Positions 16,800 to 25,783 of a stretch of 64,000 nt of DNA are shown one piece after another (position 1 is the stretch's first letter; each line of letters begins with the position of its first letter). The notes beneath the pieces are model-generated. The model did not search any database, was not told the DNA's origin, and saw nothing but the letters and a program-made list of their open reading frames with translations. Source of the DNA: Acidobacteria bacterium Ga0077551. GTDB taxonomy: Bacteria; Pseudomonadota; Alphaproteobacteria; Caulobacterales; Hyphomonadaceae. Location: positions 124,001-188,000 of the forward strand of contig LNFC01000014.1 in NCBI GenBank assembly GCA_001464545.1, written 5' to 3'. The position numbers were made by a program, and so were the translations under genes.

Positions 16800-19064
16800 C
16801 TACAAACTCAGTGATCCGGGCAGACGCCCGCTATCGTGAACCAGCTCGCCTTCAGTTGTATCGACCGCCTGCATGGTGAGCGCGCCATTTTCCGGAAGCA
16901 GCACGCGCACGCGCGCACCTTTCAAACCGTCCGGCCGGTTCTGCAGCGAGATCGAGCCGCCATGATCCGCTATGATGCGGTTCACGATGGCCAAACCAAG
17001 GCCGGTGCCCTTTTCGCGTGTGGTCACGTAAGGCTCGAGCAGCCGGTTACGCACTTCGGCGGGAAAGCCCGGGCCATTGTCTTCAATGACAATCTCCAAC
17101 CCGCCCAGGTCGTTGGATAGAATAATGCGGATTTGTCCGGATATGTCGTTTTCGATCGGCAAGCCTTCGATGGCTTCCGCCGCGTTCTTCAGAAGGTTGC
17201 CGAAAGCCTGCGCGAGCAGCCGCTCGTCGCCAAGGAACGGCGCCTCTGCGAGGTCCGTCTCGAGCTCGATTTCAATGTCGGGCGATACCACACTTTGGGC
17301 AAAGCTCGCGCCCTGCAGCACAGCGCGCATGTCGAACGGTGCAATGCTCGGTTTCGGCATGCGGGCAAAGTTCGAAAATTCCTCGACCATCCGCGCGATC
17401 TCGTCGACCTTGCGCAGGATCGTCTCGATACAGCGGTCAAATACGCCGTCGGTATCATCGATCTTGGACGCGTAGCGGCGGCGCAGCCGCTCGGTCGACA
17501 ACATGATCGGCGTCAACGGATTGCGGATCTCGTGCGCAATCCGGCGCGCCACGTCGCGCCAGGCCAGCTGGCGCTGCGCCGAAATCAGCCGCGTCGTATC
17601 GTCAAAGGTCAGCACGCAGCCGCCAGTCGCCTCCGGCGCCGACTTCAGCCGGATGCTGCGCAGCTCGCCGTCCCGCGTCAGCTCGAGGCTCGCGTCCACG
17701 GCGGCGTTGCGCTCGAACGTATCGCGCACGATGCGCTCGAAGACAGGTGCCACATCGGCCAGCAGGGCGCCTTCCGGAACTTCGTCCAGCCCCAGGATTT
17801 CGCAGGCCGACCGGTTGGCCAGCGTGATGCGCTCTTCCCGGTCCACACGGATCACGCCCGCGCCAAGCTCGCCCAGCAGGGTCTCCACAAAGCGGCGCCG
17901 ATCTTCCTCATCTTTCCGTGCACGGATCAGTGCATTCTGCTGCCCCGACAGCTGCTCGGTCATCGCATTGAACGAGCTGCTGAGCGCGTGAACCTCGTCA
18001 ACTGGACCGCTGACCGGAACCCGCACTTCAAGATCCCCGTCCCGCACGGCATGCGCCGCCGAGGCCAGGCGTCCAATCGGACCGGTAATCCGGCCCGCCG
18101 CTTCTAGACCCAGACGGCCTGCGAGCAGCAGGACGAGACCCACGATCTGGGCATACCCGATCACGAAGATGGCCTGCAGGCGCCCGCTGTTGCGCTTGGC
18201 GGCGTTGTATTCTTCGAGGGCCGTCTCGGCTTCGCGCAAGGACCTTGCGGCATTCCGGTCGAACACTTTCACCGCGTAAATGTAGCCATCGACCGGCGCG
18301 GAAATCCGGATCAGCGCGGTGGCGATTCCGCGCCCCTCATAGAGCGTCGTCGCCACGGCGCCGCCATCGGCTTCCTCAAACGCCGCTTGCGGGGGAGACA
18401 GCAGGATTGCGTCCTGCACGCTCGCTTCGGCGATGAGTTCCACGCCGTCCGGCCCGAGGATGGCAATCGTCAGGAACTCTCGGATCGCGAGTTCGGAGCG
18501 CAGGCCGTCAAAGAACTCCGTAGACGCAAGGGCGGCGACTTCCGGTGTGCCGGCGCCCGCGAGGGACTGGTCGACCTGCTTGGCGAAATTCTCCACGTCC
18601 ATCGCGGCGAGGCGCATGTCGGACTCGAACGTCGTCTGGAAGTTGTTCACATAGGTCCGGAAGATTTCAGTGTTCTGCTCCATCAGTTGGTCGACACGTT
18701 CGCCGATCCAGCGGTCGAGGCCGCGCGTGATGAACGCGCCCATGAACACGGCGACGACCAGCGACGGAATCAGCGCCGAAAAGCCGAACAGGAGCACGAA
18801 CCGGCGCGCCAGCTTGCCGCCGCCGTCATTGCTGCCGCCGCGGATCGCCAGGTATTCGCGCACGACGATCACCGCGAGCACGATCAACAGGACGAAGTTC
18901 AGCCCGAGGAGCCAGGGCGTGGCACCTGCGGTCGGATCATTCGGCGCGGCGCCGGAAATCGCTATGAAGGTCGCAAACACCGCGACGAGGGCCGCGATGA
19001 TGAAAAGGCCCTCGAAGAGGGCCCAGCTGGCTTTGGTGGCAGTTGAGTTTGTAGCTGTCGACAC
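16800..19064 (-). CDS. ntrY: membrane sensor histidine kinase NtrY
   Basis: A sensor kinase of the NtrY/NtrX pair. About 754 residues: several N-terminal membrane spans (LFIIAALVAVFATFIAI, LLGLNFVLLIVLAVIVV, FVLLFGFSALIPSLVV), a periplasmic region, another span, a HAMP domain, a PAS domain (GAGVIRVDREERITLANRS), a phospho-His in IAHEIRNPLTPI, and an HATPase domain (EDNGPGFP, GTGLGLAIV). The GTG at 19064, with GGA just upstream, is preferred over a GTG at 19112 that would add a Cys-rich stretch unlike the family. A 15-bp inverted repeat lies between it and ntrC. Confidence 0.93.
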   Translation of the reverse strand: MSTATNSTATKASWALFEGLFIIAALVAVFATFIAISGAAPNDPTAGATPWLLGLNFVLLIVLAVIVVREYLAIRGGSNDGGGKLARRFVLLFGFSALIPSLVVAVFMGAFITRGLDRWIGERVDQLMEQNTEIFRTYVNNFQTTFESDMRLAAMDVENFAKQVDQSLAGAGTPEVAALASTEFFDGLRSELAIREFLTIAILGPDGVELIAEASVQDAILLSPPQAAFEEADGGAVATTLYEGRGIATALIRISAPVDGYIYAVKVFDRNAARSLREAETALEEYNAAKRNSGRLQAIFVIGYAQIVGLVLLLAGRLGLEAAGRITGPIGRLASAAHAVRDGDLEVRVPVSGPVDEVHALSSSFNAMTEQLSGQQNALIRARKDEEDRRRFVETLLGELGAGVIRVDREERITLANRSACEILGLDEVPEGALLADVAPVFERIVRDTFERNAAVDASLELTRDGELRSIRLKSAPEATGGCVLTFDDTTRLISAQRQLAWRDVARRIAHEIRNPLTPIMLSTERLRRRYASKIDDTDGVFDRCIETILRKVDEIARMVEEFSNFARMPKPSIAPFDMRAVLQGASFAQSVVSPDIEIELETDLAEAPFLGDERLLAQAFGNLLKNAAEAIEGLPIENDISGQIRIILSNDLGGLEIVIEDNGPGFPAEVRNRLLEPYVTTREKGTGLGLAIVNRIIADHGGSISLQNRPDGLKGARVRVLLPENGALTMQAVDTTEGELVHDSGRLPGSLSL

Positions 19065-19116
19065 GCAATCCGGCTCAATAAGGGCCCCGGCCCCGTTGCA
19101 ATCCGGACACACATTA

Positions 19117-19153
19117 CGTGGCCTTAATGCAACACTGGTGCATTAAGGCCACG
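19117..19153. promoter_or_regulatory. perfect 15-bp inverted repeat between ntrC and ntrY
   Basis: CGTGGCCTTAATGCA (19117-19131) is repeated inverted at 19139-19153 around a 7-base spacer. No T run follows on either strand, so it is not a typical terminator. The centre, TGCA-N7-TGCA, resembles an NtrC-type dyad but is two bases shorter than the enterobacterial TGCA-N9-TGCA spacing. It may be a binding site controlling ntrYX, or an RNA hairpin that reduces read-through from ntrBC. Confidence 0.6.
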
Positions 19154-19170
19154 GAATGGCGCGTCGTCAA

Positions 19171-20544
19171 TCAGTCTTCTGCAATTCCGAGCGCATTGAT
19201 CTTCGCGCGCAGGGTGTTGCGGTTCATACCCAGCAGCTGCGCCGCCTTAACCTTGTTTCCGGAGGTCACCGACAGGGCAAGCCGGATCAGTGGGCGCTCC
19301 ACCCGGTCGATCACCGAGCTGTGCACCATCGAATCGCCGCTCTCCCCGCCCGTCACGAGATCGCCCATGACATAGCGGTGCAGCAGCGCCTCGACTTCGG
19401 CTTCGAAGCCGGCATGGCCACTCGCCTGCTCGGAGGCGCCCATGCGCATCTCGCGCTCTACATCCATCAGCGTGATGATCGTGTCGGAGCTCAGCACTGC
19501 GAGACGGATCACGAGGTTCTCGAGTTCCCGCACGTTGCCCGGCCAGTCATAGGCGGCCATCAGGTCGAGCGCCGACTTCTCGAATGTACGGGCCGCGAGA
19601 CCCTGGCGCTGCGCCCGGATCAGGAAGGCGCGGGCGAGTTCCGGTATGTCTTCCTTGCGGTGGCGCAGCGGCGGGATCGCGAGGCGCATCACGTTGAGGC
19701 GGTAGTAGAGATCCTCGCGGAACTTGCCCTCTTCAACGAGCTTGCCAAGATTGCGCCGCGTCGAAGCGATCAGGCGGGCGCCGCCGGAGTCGCGCAGCAG
19801 CTTGACCAGTTGCGCCTGCGCCTCGGCCGGAAGGTCGCCGATCTCGTCGAGGTAAAGCGTGCCGCCCTTCATGTGCACGGCGCCGTCCGTGCCGTTCGCG
19901 CCGAACAGTTCGCGGTTGATCTCGGCGGCCGGCATGGCGGCCAGGTCCAGCCCGATGAACTTGCCGTTCTTGGAATGCCCGAGCTGATGGATGGCGCGCG
20001 CCGCCAGCTCCTTGCCGGTGCCGCTCTCGCCTTCGATCAGCACGGTCAGGTCCGTGTTCATCACCTTGGCGATCAGGCGGTAGACTTCCTGCATCGCATC
20101 GGAGCGTCCGATCAGCGGCAACCCTGCGTCCTGGACCGCTTTCTGCGCTTCCGGATGGATCAGCCGCTCCACGCTGGGCGAAGACTTCAAGGCGCGCCGC
20201 ACAAGGCTCGACAGCACATCGATGTCGAACGGCTTCGGCAGGTAGTCGAACGCGCCATGCTCCGCCGCCGAGGCAGCGGTCAGGATCGTGTTCTGCCCGC
20301 TCATCACAATGAAGGGCAGGTCCGGCCGCGCGAGTTTCATCGAGGGCAGCAGATCAAAGATCGACGTGTCGCCGAGATAGACGTCGGTGACGACGACATC
20401 CCCTTCCCCGTTGCGCACCCAGCGCTGCAGCGCGTCCGGCGAACTGGTCGCGCGCACTTCATAGCCTGCCGAAACAAGCGTCTGGTTGACGATCAGGCGA
20501 ATGCTCGCGTCATCTTCGGCGAGCAGAACGGTCTTGTCGGCCAT
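19171..20544 (-). CDS. ntrC: nitrogen regulation response regulator NtrC without GAFTGA loop
   Basis: The response regulator of the NtrB/NtrC nitrogen system. The 457-residue protein has a receiver domain (LLAEDD; phospho-acceptor Asp54 in VTDVYLGD; Lys in LPKPF), an AAA+ domain with Walker A GESGTGKE (172-179) and LYLDEIGDLP, and a Fis-type DNA-binding domain (NKVKAAQLLGMNRNTLRAKI). Between ELFG (212-215) and GGTLYLDEIG the usual GAFTGA loop is missing and the segment is shortened (ANGTDGAVHMK), so canonical sigma-54 activation is unlikely. The start at 20544 is one base after the ntrB stop. Confidence 0.94.
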   Translation of the reverse strand: MADKTVLLAEDDASIRLIVNQTLVSAGYEVRATSSPDALQRWVRNGEGDVVVTDVYLGDTSIFDLLPSMKLARPDLPFIVMSGQNTILTAASAAEHGAFDYLPKPFDIDVLSSLVRRALKSSPSVERLIHPEAQKAVQDAGLPLIGRSDAMQEVYRLIAKVMNTDLTVLIEGESGTGKELAARAIHQLGHSKNGKFIGLDLAAMPAAEINRELFGANGTDGAVHMKGGTLYLDEIGDLPAEAQAQLVKLLRDSGGARLIASTRRNLGKLVEEGKFREDLYYRLNVMRLAIPPLRHRKEDIPELARAFLIRAQRQGLAARTFEKSALDLMAAYDWPGNVRELENLVIRLAVLSSDTIITLMDVEREMRMGASEQASGHAGFEAEVEALLHRYVMGDLVTGGESGDSMVHSSVIDRVERPLIRLALSVTSGNKVKAAQLLGMNRNTLRAKINALGIAED

Positions 20545-20545
20545 G

Positions 20546-21607
20546 TCAGCCGGCCTCCACGAGTGGCAAAAGGACTGTGAACCGGGTCGATCCCGGCTGG
20601 CTGTCGACGCGTATCTGACCGCCATGCGCGGTCACGACTTCACTCACGACCGACAGCCCGAGTCCACGGCCACCCGACTTTGAACTCTGGAAAACATCAA
20701 AAATGGTCGCCTGGCGTTCACGCGGGATGCCGTGGCCATTGTCTTCGAACGAAATCAGCATCGCGCGCCGCAGGCCAGAGCCAAGCCGCGCCTGCCGCAT
20801 GGCGAGGCCGGCCGCATAGGCGGTGCGGATGGTGACCTCCCCGCGGCCATTGTCCTCGGAGGCAGCTTCGGCGGCATTGCGCACGATATTCTGGAAGGCC
20901 TGTTGCAGGTGATCCGGGTCCGCCTGGATGTCCGGCAGAGAGGGATCGAACTCGCGCTTGAACTCGATCTTCGGTCCCATCGCGGCGCGTTCGGAGGCGA
21001 TCACCTTGTCGAGCAGGGCGTGAACGTTGCAGCTCTGCATGCGCGGCGCCGAGAACAGCTCGAACGCCGAAAGCCGGTTGACCAACCGCTCGATGCGGCG
21101 CGCTTCGTCCTTGATAATGTCCAGCAGCTCAGCCTGCTCCGCGAGCCCCTGGCGCTCGAGCAACTGGGCCGCGCCGATGATGCCCGCCAGCGGGTTTTTC
21201 ACTTCATGCCCGAGAATGCGGCCGAACCCTGCCGCGCCCGCAATGCCCTCGGAAGGGTCACGCGCCGGTGCTTCACCGAGCACGAGGATGAAATCGCCGC
21301 CGTCCACACTGCGCACGCGCACATCGCAGATGGTGCGCATCGGCACCGAGGGACCGGACACCGGCGTAGATGGCGCAGTGATCTCCGCAGGCTCGCGCGC
21401 CGCCCGGTCGATCAACTCGAACAGCGGCGAGTCGTGATAAATCACTTCGCTCAGCGGCCGGTCGATCATCGCCCGGCGTGACAGCTGCAGCAGCGACTCC
21501 GCCGCCGCATTCACATTGCAGATGCGCCGCCGGGCATCGATGTGCAGCAGGGCGACAGGCGCAAGCTCTGACAGGTTGGCAGGCCGCGTTTGGTCAAGCG
21601 TAGGCAT
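20546..21607 (-). CDS. ntrB: nitrogen regulation sensor histidine kinase NtrB
   Basis: A cytoplasmic kinase/phosphatase for NtrC, normally controlled by PII proteins. The 353-residue protein has an N-terminal PAS domain (LLHIDARRRICNVNAAAESLL), a phospho-His in ILGHEVKNPLAGI, and an HATPase domain (NIVRNAAEAA, FEDNGHGIP, GGRGLGLSVV). No membrane segments. The start at 21607 (MPTLDQT) overlaps the dusB 3' end by 14 bases, the usual nifR3-ntrB coupling in Alphaproteobacteria. Confidence 0.95.
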   Translation of the reverse strand: MPTLDQTRPANLSELAPVALLHIDARRRICNVNAAAESLLQLSRRAMIDRPLSEVIYHDSPLFELIDRAAREPAEITAPSTPVSGPSVPMRTICDVRVRSVDGGDFILVLGEAPARDPSEGIAGAAGFGRILGHEVKNPLAGIIGAAQLLERQGLAEQAELLDIIKDEARRIERLVNRLSAFELFSAPRMQSCNVHALLDKVIASERAAMGPKIEFKREFDPSLPDIQADPDHLQQAFQNIVRNAAEAASEDNGRGEVTIRTAYAAGLAMRQARLGSGLRRAMLISFEDNGHGIPRERQATIFDVFQSSKSGGRGLGLSVVSEVVTAHGGQIRVDSQPGSTRFTVLLPLVEAG

Positions 21608-22598
21608 TTGAGACCAGCTCCTCGGGCGTTCTTTCGAGATAGGCCGCGCGCAGGGCGCGGGTGAGTTCATCCGGATCTTCTATCCGGCAGAGCGCGGACC
21701 GCAGCGCCCGGCGTTCGGGCTCCGGCAGCGGCAAGGCCAGGTGATCAATCGCCGCCGAGACATGCTTGCGCACCATCCGCAGGCCAAGGTTCGGACCATA
21801 GAGGGCCAGCGAATCCTCAATCTGTTCGACCAGGCTTTCGCACTGCGCCTCAAGATCCGGCGCGCGCCAGCGCTGCCCTTCAAGCGACGCAAGGATTTCT
21901 CCGGCGAGCCAGGGCCGCCCCATCGACGCGCGGCCGACCATCACGCCGTGAGCGCCCGACAGTGCCAGCGCCGCCTTGGCCGAGGCAGGATCGCGAATGT
22001 CGCCATTGACGATGACCGGAACGGACACCGCCTCGACCGTCTCGCGCACCGCCGCCCAGTCCGCCGCGCCGGTATAGAACTGGCAGCGCGTGCGCCCGTG
22101 CACGGTCAGCATCTGGACGCCCTTGGCCTCGGCGATCTGGCCGAGTTCCGGCGCGTTGAGGCGCGCATCATCCCAGCCGAGGCGCATCTTCAGCGTCACC
22201 GGCCGGTCGCCGGCGCCCTCAATGGCCGCATCAATGATCTCGCCCGCGAGTCCCAGATCTCGCATCAGCGCCGATCCGGACTGGCCGCCGGTCACTTCCT
22301 TGGAGGGACAGCCCATGTTGATATCGATCACATCGACACCAGCCTCAGCCATCAGACGCGCGCCCGCCAGCATGTCGCCGGGGCGGCGCGCAGCGAGCTG
22401 GACGATCCAGAAACCCGCGCCCTCATGCCGGCAGGTGCGGCGAACCACGTCCGGCCGGGCCTTGGCGAGCGTCTCGCCCGCAACCATTTCGGAGACCACC
22501 GCAGGCGCACCAAATCGTACGGCTTGCCGACGCATGGGCGCGTCCGTCGCGCCCGACATCGGCGCCAGCCAAACACGAGGTGCCTTAAATTTGATCAT
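21594..22598 (-). CDS. dusB: tRNA-dihydrouridine synthase DusB (NifR3)
   Basis: A flavoenzyme that reduces uridine to dihydrouridine in tRNA. The 334-residue protein has the FMN-barrel start (APRVWLAPMSGATDAPMRR), the active-site motif DINMGCPSKEVTGGQSGSALM with catalytic Cys, TVHGRTRCQFYTG and VIVNGDI, GVMVGRASMGRPW. The start at 22598 (MIKFKAPR) is chosen because upstream codons add sequence not found in the family. It is the first gene of the ntr operon and is divergent from ispDF. Confidence 0.95.
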   Translation of the reverse strand: MIKFKAPRVWLAPMSGATDAPMRRQAVRFGAPAVVSEMVAGETLAKARPDVVRRTCRHEGAGFWIVQLAARRPGDMLAGARLMAEAGVDVIDINMGCPSKEVTGGQSGSALMRDLGLAGEIIDAAIEGAGDRPVTLKMRLGWDDARLNAPELGQIAEAKGVQMLTVHGRTRCQFYTGAADWAAVRETVEAVSVPVIVNGDIRDPASAKAALALSGAHGVMVGRASMGRPWLAGEILASLEGQRWRAPDLEAQCESLVEQIEDSLALYGPNLGLRMVRKHVSAAIDHLALPLPEPERRALRSALCRIEDPDELTRALRAAYLERTPEELVSNAYA

Positions 22599-22726
22599 TA
22601 CACTATCTTCACGACTTTTGCCGTACGGGCAAGCGCACAAATCATGAGCAGCACAATATTCGTGCAGAAGGCGAGTTTCCTGCGGCAGTATAGTCACACC
22701 GGAATGGCTCGATTAGAAGCAACGCG

Positions 22727-23857
22727 ATGACTCGCGTAGCTGTTCTTATCGTTGCCGGAGGCAAAGGTCTCCGGGCTGGCGCAGAGGCGCCCAAGCAATG
22801 GCAGGCCCTGCTGGGGCGGCGGGTGGTGGACTGGTCCATCGACGCGTTTTCGCGCCATCCTGCCGTGACTGATATTGTGGTGGTCGCCAGCGCGGACGTC
22901 GGCGCCCCCATTGCCGGGCAGCGGTTCAGCCGGGCCGAGCCGGGTGCGACGCGCACGCAATCGGTCCTGAGCGGGCTCGCGGCGCTTGAGCTGCCGGACG
23001 ACACCAAGGTGCTGATCCACGATGCGGCCCGGCCGGGCATTGATGAGGTCAGGATCAATGCGTTGATCGACGCGCTCGATATTTCTGACGCGGCGGCGCC
23101 TGTCCTTCCGGTGTCCGATGCCCTGAAGACCGAAAAGGAAGGCCGCCTGAAATCCGTAGACCGGACAGGGCTCTACCGGGTGCAGACGCCGCAGGCCTTC
23201 CGCCTCGGCGCCATCCGCAGCGCGCTGGCAGCGGCCGGGCCGGACCTTGTGGACGACCTCGCGGCGGTCGAGGCGGCCGGCGCGCGGGTCACGCTGGTGG
23301 CCGGCTCCCTGCGCCTTTCCAAGATCACCTATCCTGAGGATTTCGACATGATGAGCCGTCTGCTTGCGCCGGCAGGCGCGCCCCGTGTCGGCAAGGGCTT
23401 TGATGTCCATGAGTTTGAAGCCGGTGATCACGTCACACTTTGCGGAGTGCGCATTCCGCATGTTGCGAAACTCAAAGGCCACTCGGATGCCGACGCGGGA
23501 TGGCATGCGCTGACCGATGCCATCCTAGGCGCCGTCGCCCTGGGCGACATTGGCGACCATTTTCCGCCCTCAGACCCGCGCTGGAAGAATGCCGACAGCG
23601 GCATCTTCCTGAAACACGCGCAGACCCTCGCCGAAGCCAAAGGCTACCGGATCGACAGCTGTGACATCACGGTGATCTGCGAAGCCCCCAAGGTGAAACC
23701 CCACCGCGAGGCGATGCGGGCCCGAACCGCCGAACTCCTCGTCCTCCCTCTGGACGCCGTCAGCGTGAAGGCAACCACCACCGAAGGCCTCGGCTTCACC
23801 GGCCGCCGCGAAGGCATCGCTGCGGAAGCGATAGCGGTCTTGATGCCGAAGGGCTGA
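22727..23857 (+). CDS. ispDF: bifunctional IspD/IspF isoprenoid biosynthesis enzyme
   Basis: A fusion of two MEP-pathway enzymes: MEP cytidylyltransferase (IspD) and 2-C-methyl-D-erythritol 2,4-cyclodiphosphate synthase (IspF). Total 376 residues. The N-terminal half has [21 protein letters not shown] and [10 protein letters not shown]; the C-terminal half starts near residue 222 with [13 protein letters not shown], where Asp and His bind metal, then [19 protein letters not shown] and [12 protein letters not shown]. The fusion is typical of Alphaproteobacteria, as is its place divergent from dusB-ntrB. Confidence 0.96.
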   Translation: MTRVAVLIVAGGKGLRAGAEAPKQWQALLGRRVVDWSIDAFSRHPAVTDIVVVASADVGAPIAGQRFSRAEPGATRTQSVLSGLAALELPDDTKVLIHDAARPGIDEVRINALIDALDISDAAAPVLPVSDALKTEKEGRLKSVDRTGLYRVQTPQAFRLGAIRSALAAAGPDLVDDLAAVEAAGARVTLVAGSLRLSKITYPEDFDMMSRLLAPAGAPRVGKGFDVHEFEAGDHVTLCGVRIPHVAKLKGHSDADAGWHALTDAILGAVALGDIGDHFPPSDPRWKNADSGIFLKHAQTLAEAKGYRIDSCDITVICEAPKVKPHREAMRARTAELLVLPLDAVSVKATTTEGLGFTGRREGIAAEAIAVLMPKG

Positions 23858-24485
23858 CACCCGGCCTGCGCAACAGGCACCGCCGCTCCGGAAACAAAAT
23901 CTCCAGACGCAACAAGCGCCTGCAAGATTCCTCCGTAAAACTTGCGCCACACCCCTCCCGCCGGGGTTATACTCTGGCTCATGCCGAGCTCACGCTTGGC
24001 CGGCAACACAGACCGACGCTCATCCCAAGCGAAGTCGAAGGATGGGCCAAACAGAGCTGCCGCAAGCCCCACCTCCTCCTTCCGCCTCGCCCACCCGATA
24101 CCCAACAACAACCGATCGATACCCAACAACAACCGATCGATACCAAGTGATAAAAAATGAGAATCCGTGAGAATGAATCGACATCAGGTGTGCAAAGCCT
24201 GCAACGGGTTGAGGCCGTCTGTGAGCGCAGCAAGAGAACTTGCGCCTACAGAAAACAGGGCGCCGGAAAAATAAAACCCGCCCCCGCCAAGCCGTTATGA
24301 AATCCACCCCTCAATCTTGCGCAACACCTCCGCCCAAGGACCCCTGAAAAAGCCCTCAAAACCCTCAATTTCCATTTCATGCCGATGCAGGACTGAGCCA
24401 ACGGAAGGCGCCTGCCCCAAGGACATGATTTTCAACTGTCCGCCTTCATGACAGCTTCGATGAAAAGATACCCGGGAGAAACGCC
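23858..24485. other. 628-base intergenic region with short repeats
   Basis: No convincing gene. Base composition is more A/C-rich on the plus strand than the flanks. It holds an imperfect hairpin with CATCC (24021-24025) and GGATG (24040-24044) around CAAGCGAAGTCGAA-type sequence that looks like widespread intergenic REP-like repeats, and a 21-base tandem repeat at 24096-24144. The last 15 bases carry the ribosome site (GGGAGA) for the crotonase gene. Confidence 0.6.
24096..24144. repeat. 21-bp tandem direct repeat, two full copies and a partial third
   Basis: A unit beginning CGATACCCAACAACAACC and ending GAT occurs at 24096-24116 and 24117-24137, with CGATACC continuing at 24138-24144. The copies are identical. 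The unit length is a multiple of three but no supported gene covers it. Such short identical tandems usually arise by slippage and vary in copy number between strains. Confidence 0.85.
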
Positions 24486-25271
24486 ATGTCCGATATCCTG
24501 CTGACCGAGCATCGCGGTCACGTCACTGTCCTGACGCTGAACCGGCCTGAGGCGATGAACTCGCTCGATTATGACCTCTATGATGCGCTGGAAAATGCCG
24601 TGCGCACTTCGGAGGCGCGGGTGATCGTCATCACCGGTTCTGGCACGCGGGCATTCTGTTCCGGCGATGATGTGAAGAAGATCCTGTCCAAGGGCGCGCC
24701 CGTGACGCCCGAGCGCGCCGCGAAAGCGAAGGACACCGGCGGGCTGACCCCGGCGGCCGACGCCCTTCTGCATACGGACATTCCGGTGATCGCGGCGATC
24801 AATGGCTTTGCCCTGGGCTGGGGTGCGGAACTGTCGATCATGGCGGACATCCGCGTGATGGCGGACACGGCAAAGTGGGGCGAGATTTTCGTCAAGCGCG
24901 GGCTCTGTTGCGATGCGCCGGGACTTGGCCGCTTGGCGCAACTCGTTGGCCGCGAAAAGGCGAGCGAACTCTTGTTCACCGGCGACATCATCGACGCTGC
25001 CGAAGCGAAAGAGATCGGCCTCGTCAGCCGCGTGGTACCACAGGCGGACCTGCTGCCGACAGCGCTCGCGATTGCCGAGAAGATTGCCGCCAATCCACCC
25101 CAAGCCGTGAAGGCGCTGAAAGCGGGCCTTCGCCGCACGCTCGACCCCGACTGGCGCGATACCGGCAAGTGGGCGATCACCGAAATCCGCAAGCTGATGC
25201 AGACCGAGGACGCAAAGGAAAGCGCCGCAGCCTTCATCGAGAAGCGCGATCCGGTCTTCACGGGCCGCTGA
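24486..25271 (+). CDS. enoyl-CoA hydratase/isomerase (crotonase) family protein
   Basis: A 261-residue crotonase-fold protein acting on acyl-CoA thioesters. Family features are LTLNRPEAMNSLDYDLYDAL, the CoA/oxyanion segment GTRAFCSGDDVKK, and INGFALGWGAELSIMADIRV, which carries the first conserved Glu. The second catalytic Glu of true hydratases (FGxPE) is not at its usual place: the segment reads WGEIFVKRGL. It may therefore be an isomerase, hydrolase or other crotonase rather than a standard hydratase. It shares a strand with pncC, 20 bases downstream. Confidence 0.85.
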   Translation: MSDILLTEHRGHVTVLTLNRPEAMNSLDYDLYDALENAVRTSEARVIVITGSGTRAFCSGDDVKKILSKGAPVTPERAAKAKDTGGLTPAADALLHTDIPVIAAINGFALGWGAELSIMADIRVMADTAKWGEIFVKRGLCCDAPGLGRLAQLVGREKASELLFTGDIIDAAEAKEIGLVSRVVPQADLLPTALAIAEKIAANPPQAVKALKAGLRRTLDPDWRDTGKWAITEIRKLMQTEDAKESAAAFIEKRDPVFTGR

Positions 25272-25291
25272 TCGCCCTGTAGGTAAGCGCC

Positions 25292-25783
25292 ATGTTTCCA
25301 GAACGCCTGCGTAATCTCGCCATGCTGATCCTCGACGACGCCGAACAGGCGCGCCTGAAGATCGCGACCGCCGAAAGCTGCACCGGCGGCCTGCTCGCGG
25401 CGCTGTTCACCGAAATCCCGGGCTCCTCCAGCGTATTCGAGCGCGGCTTCGTCACCTATTCCAACCGCGCCAAGGAAGAGATGCTGGGCGTGCCCGGCGA
25501 CTCGCTGGCCGACTATGGCGCCGTGTCCGAACCAGTCGCGCGAATGATGGCCGAAGGCGCACTCACCAACAGCCGCGCCAACATCTCCGTGGGCATTACT
25601 GGCGTCGCAGGCCCCGGCGGCGGCACCAAGATGAAACCGGTCGGCACCGTACACATTGCCTGCGCGCGCGAAAATCGCGCGATCATCCACGAGCACCTTC
25701 AGCTCGGCGAGATCAGCCGTGATGCGATCCGGATGGCAGCGGTCGAGTCGGCGCTGAACCTCATTCAGGCGCAGATGCGGTAG
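25292..25783 (+). CDS. pncC: nicotinamide-nucleotide amidohydrolase PncC (CinA C-terminal family)
   Basis: Deamidates nicotinamide mononucleotide to nicotinate mononucleotide, recycling NAD. The 163-residue protein is the stand-alone CinA C-terminal domain, with KIATAESCTGGLLAALFTEIPGSS, RGFVTYSNRAKEEMLGV, GITGVAGPGGGTKMKPVGTVHIA. Its 3' end overlaps the convergent COQ10-like gene by 23 bases. In many Alphaproteobacteria pncC and the COQ10-like gene are neighbours. Confidence 0.9.
   Translation: MFPERLRNLAMLILDDAEQARLKIATAESCTGGLLAALFTEIPGSSSVFERGFVTYSNRAKEEMLGVPGDSLADYGAVSEPVARMMAEGALTNSRANISVGITGVAGPGGGTKMKPVGTVHIACARENRAIIHEHLQLGEISRDAIRMAAVESALNLIQAQMR

Noticed and set aside
19064..19112. 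N-terminal CPDCNGAG zinc-finger-like extension of NtrY
   Set aside because: It arises only from an upstream GTG and is not found in NtrY proteins; the later GTG with GGA spacing is better supported.
24096..24144. CRISPR array
   Set aside because: The repeats are contiguous with no spacers and only two full copies.
23979..24307. Minus-strand frames with repeated SIGCCWV or YRSVVVG peptides
   Set aside because: The peptide repeats are only translations of the 21-bp DNA repeat; no ribosome site or family match.
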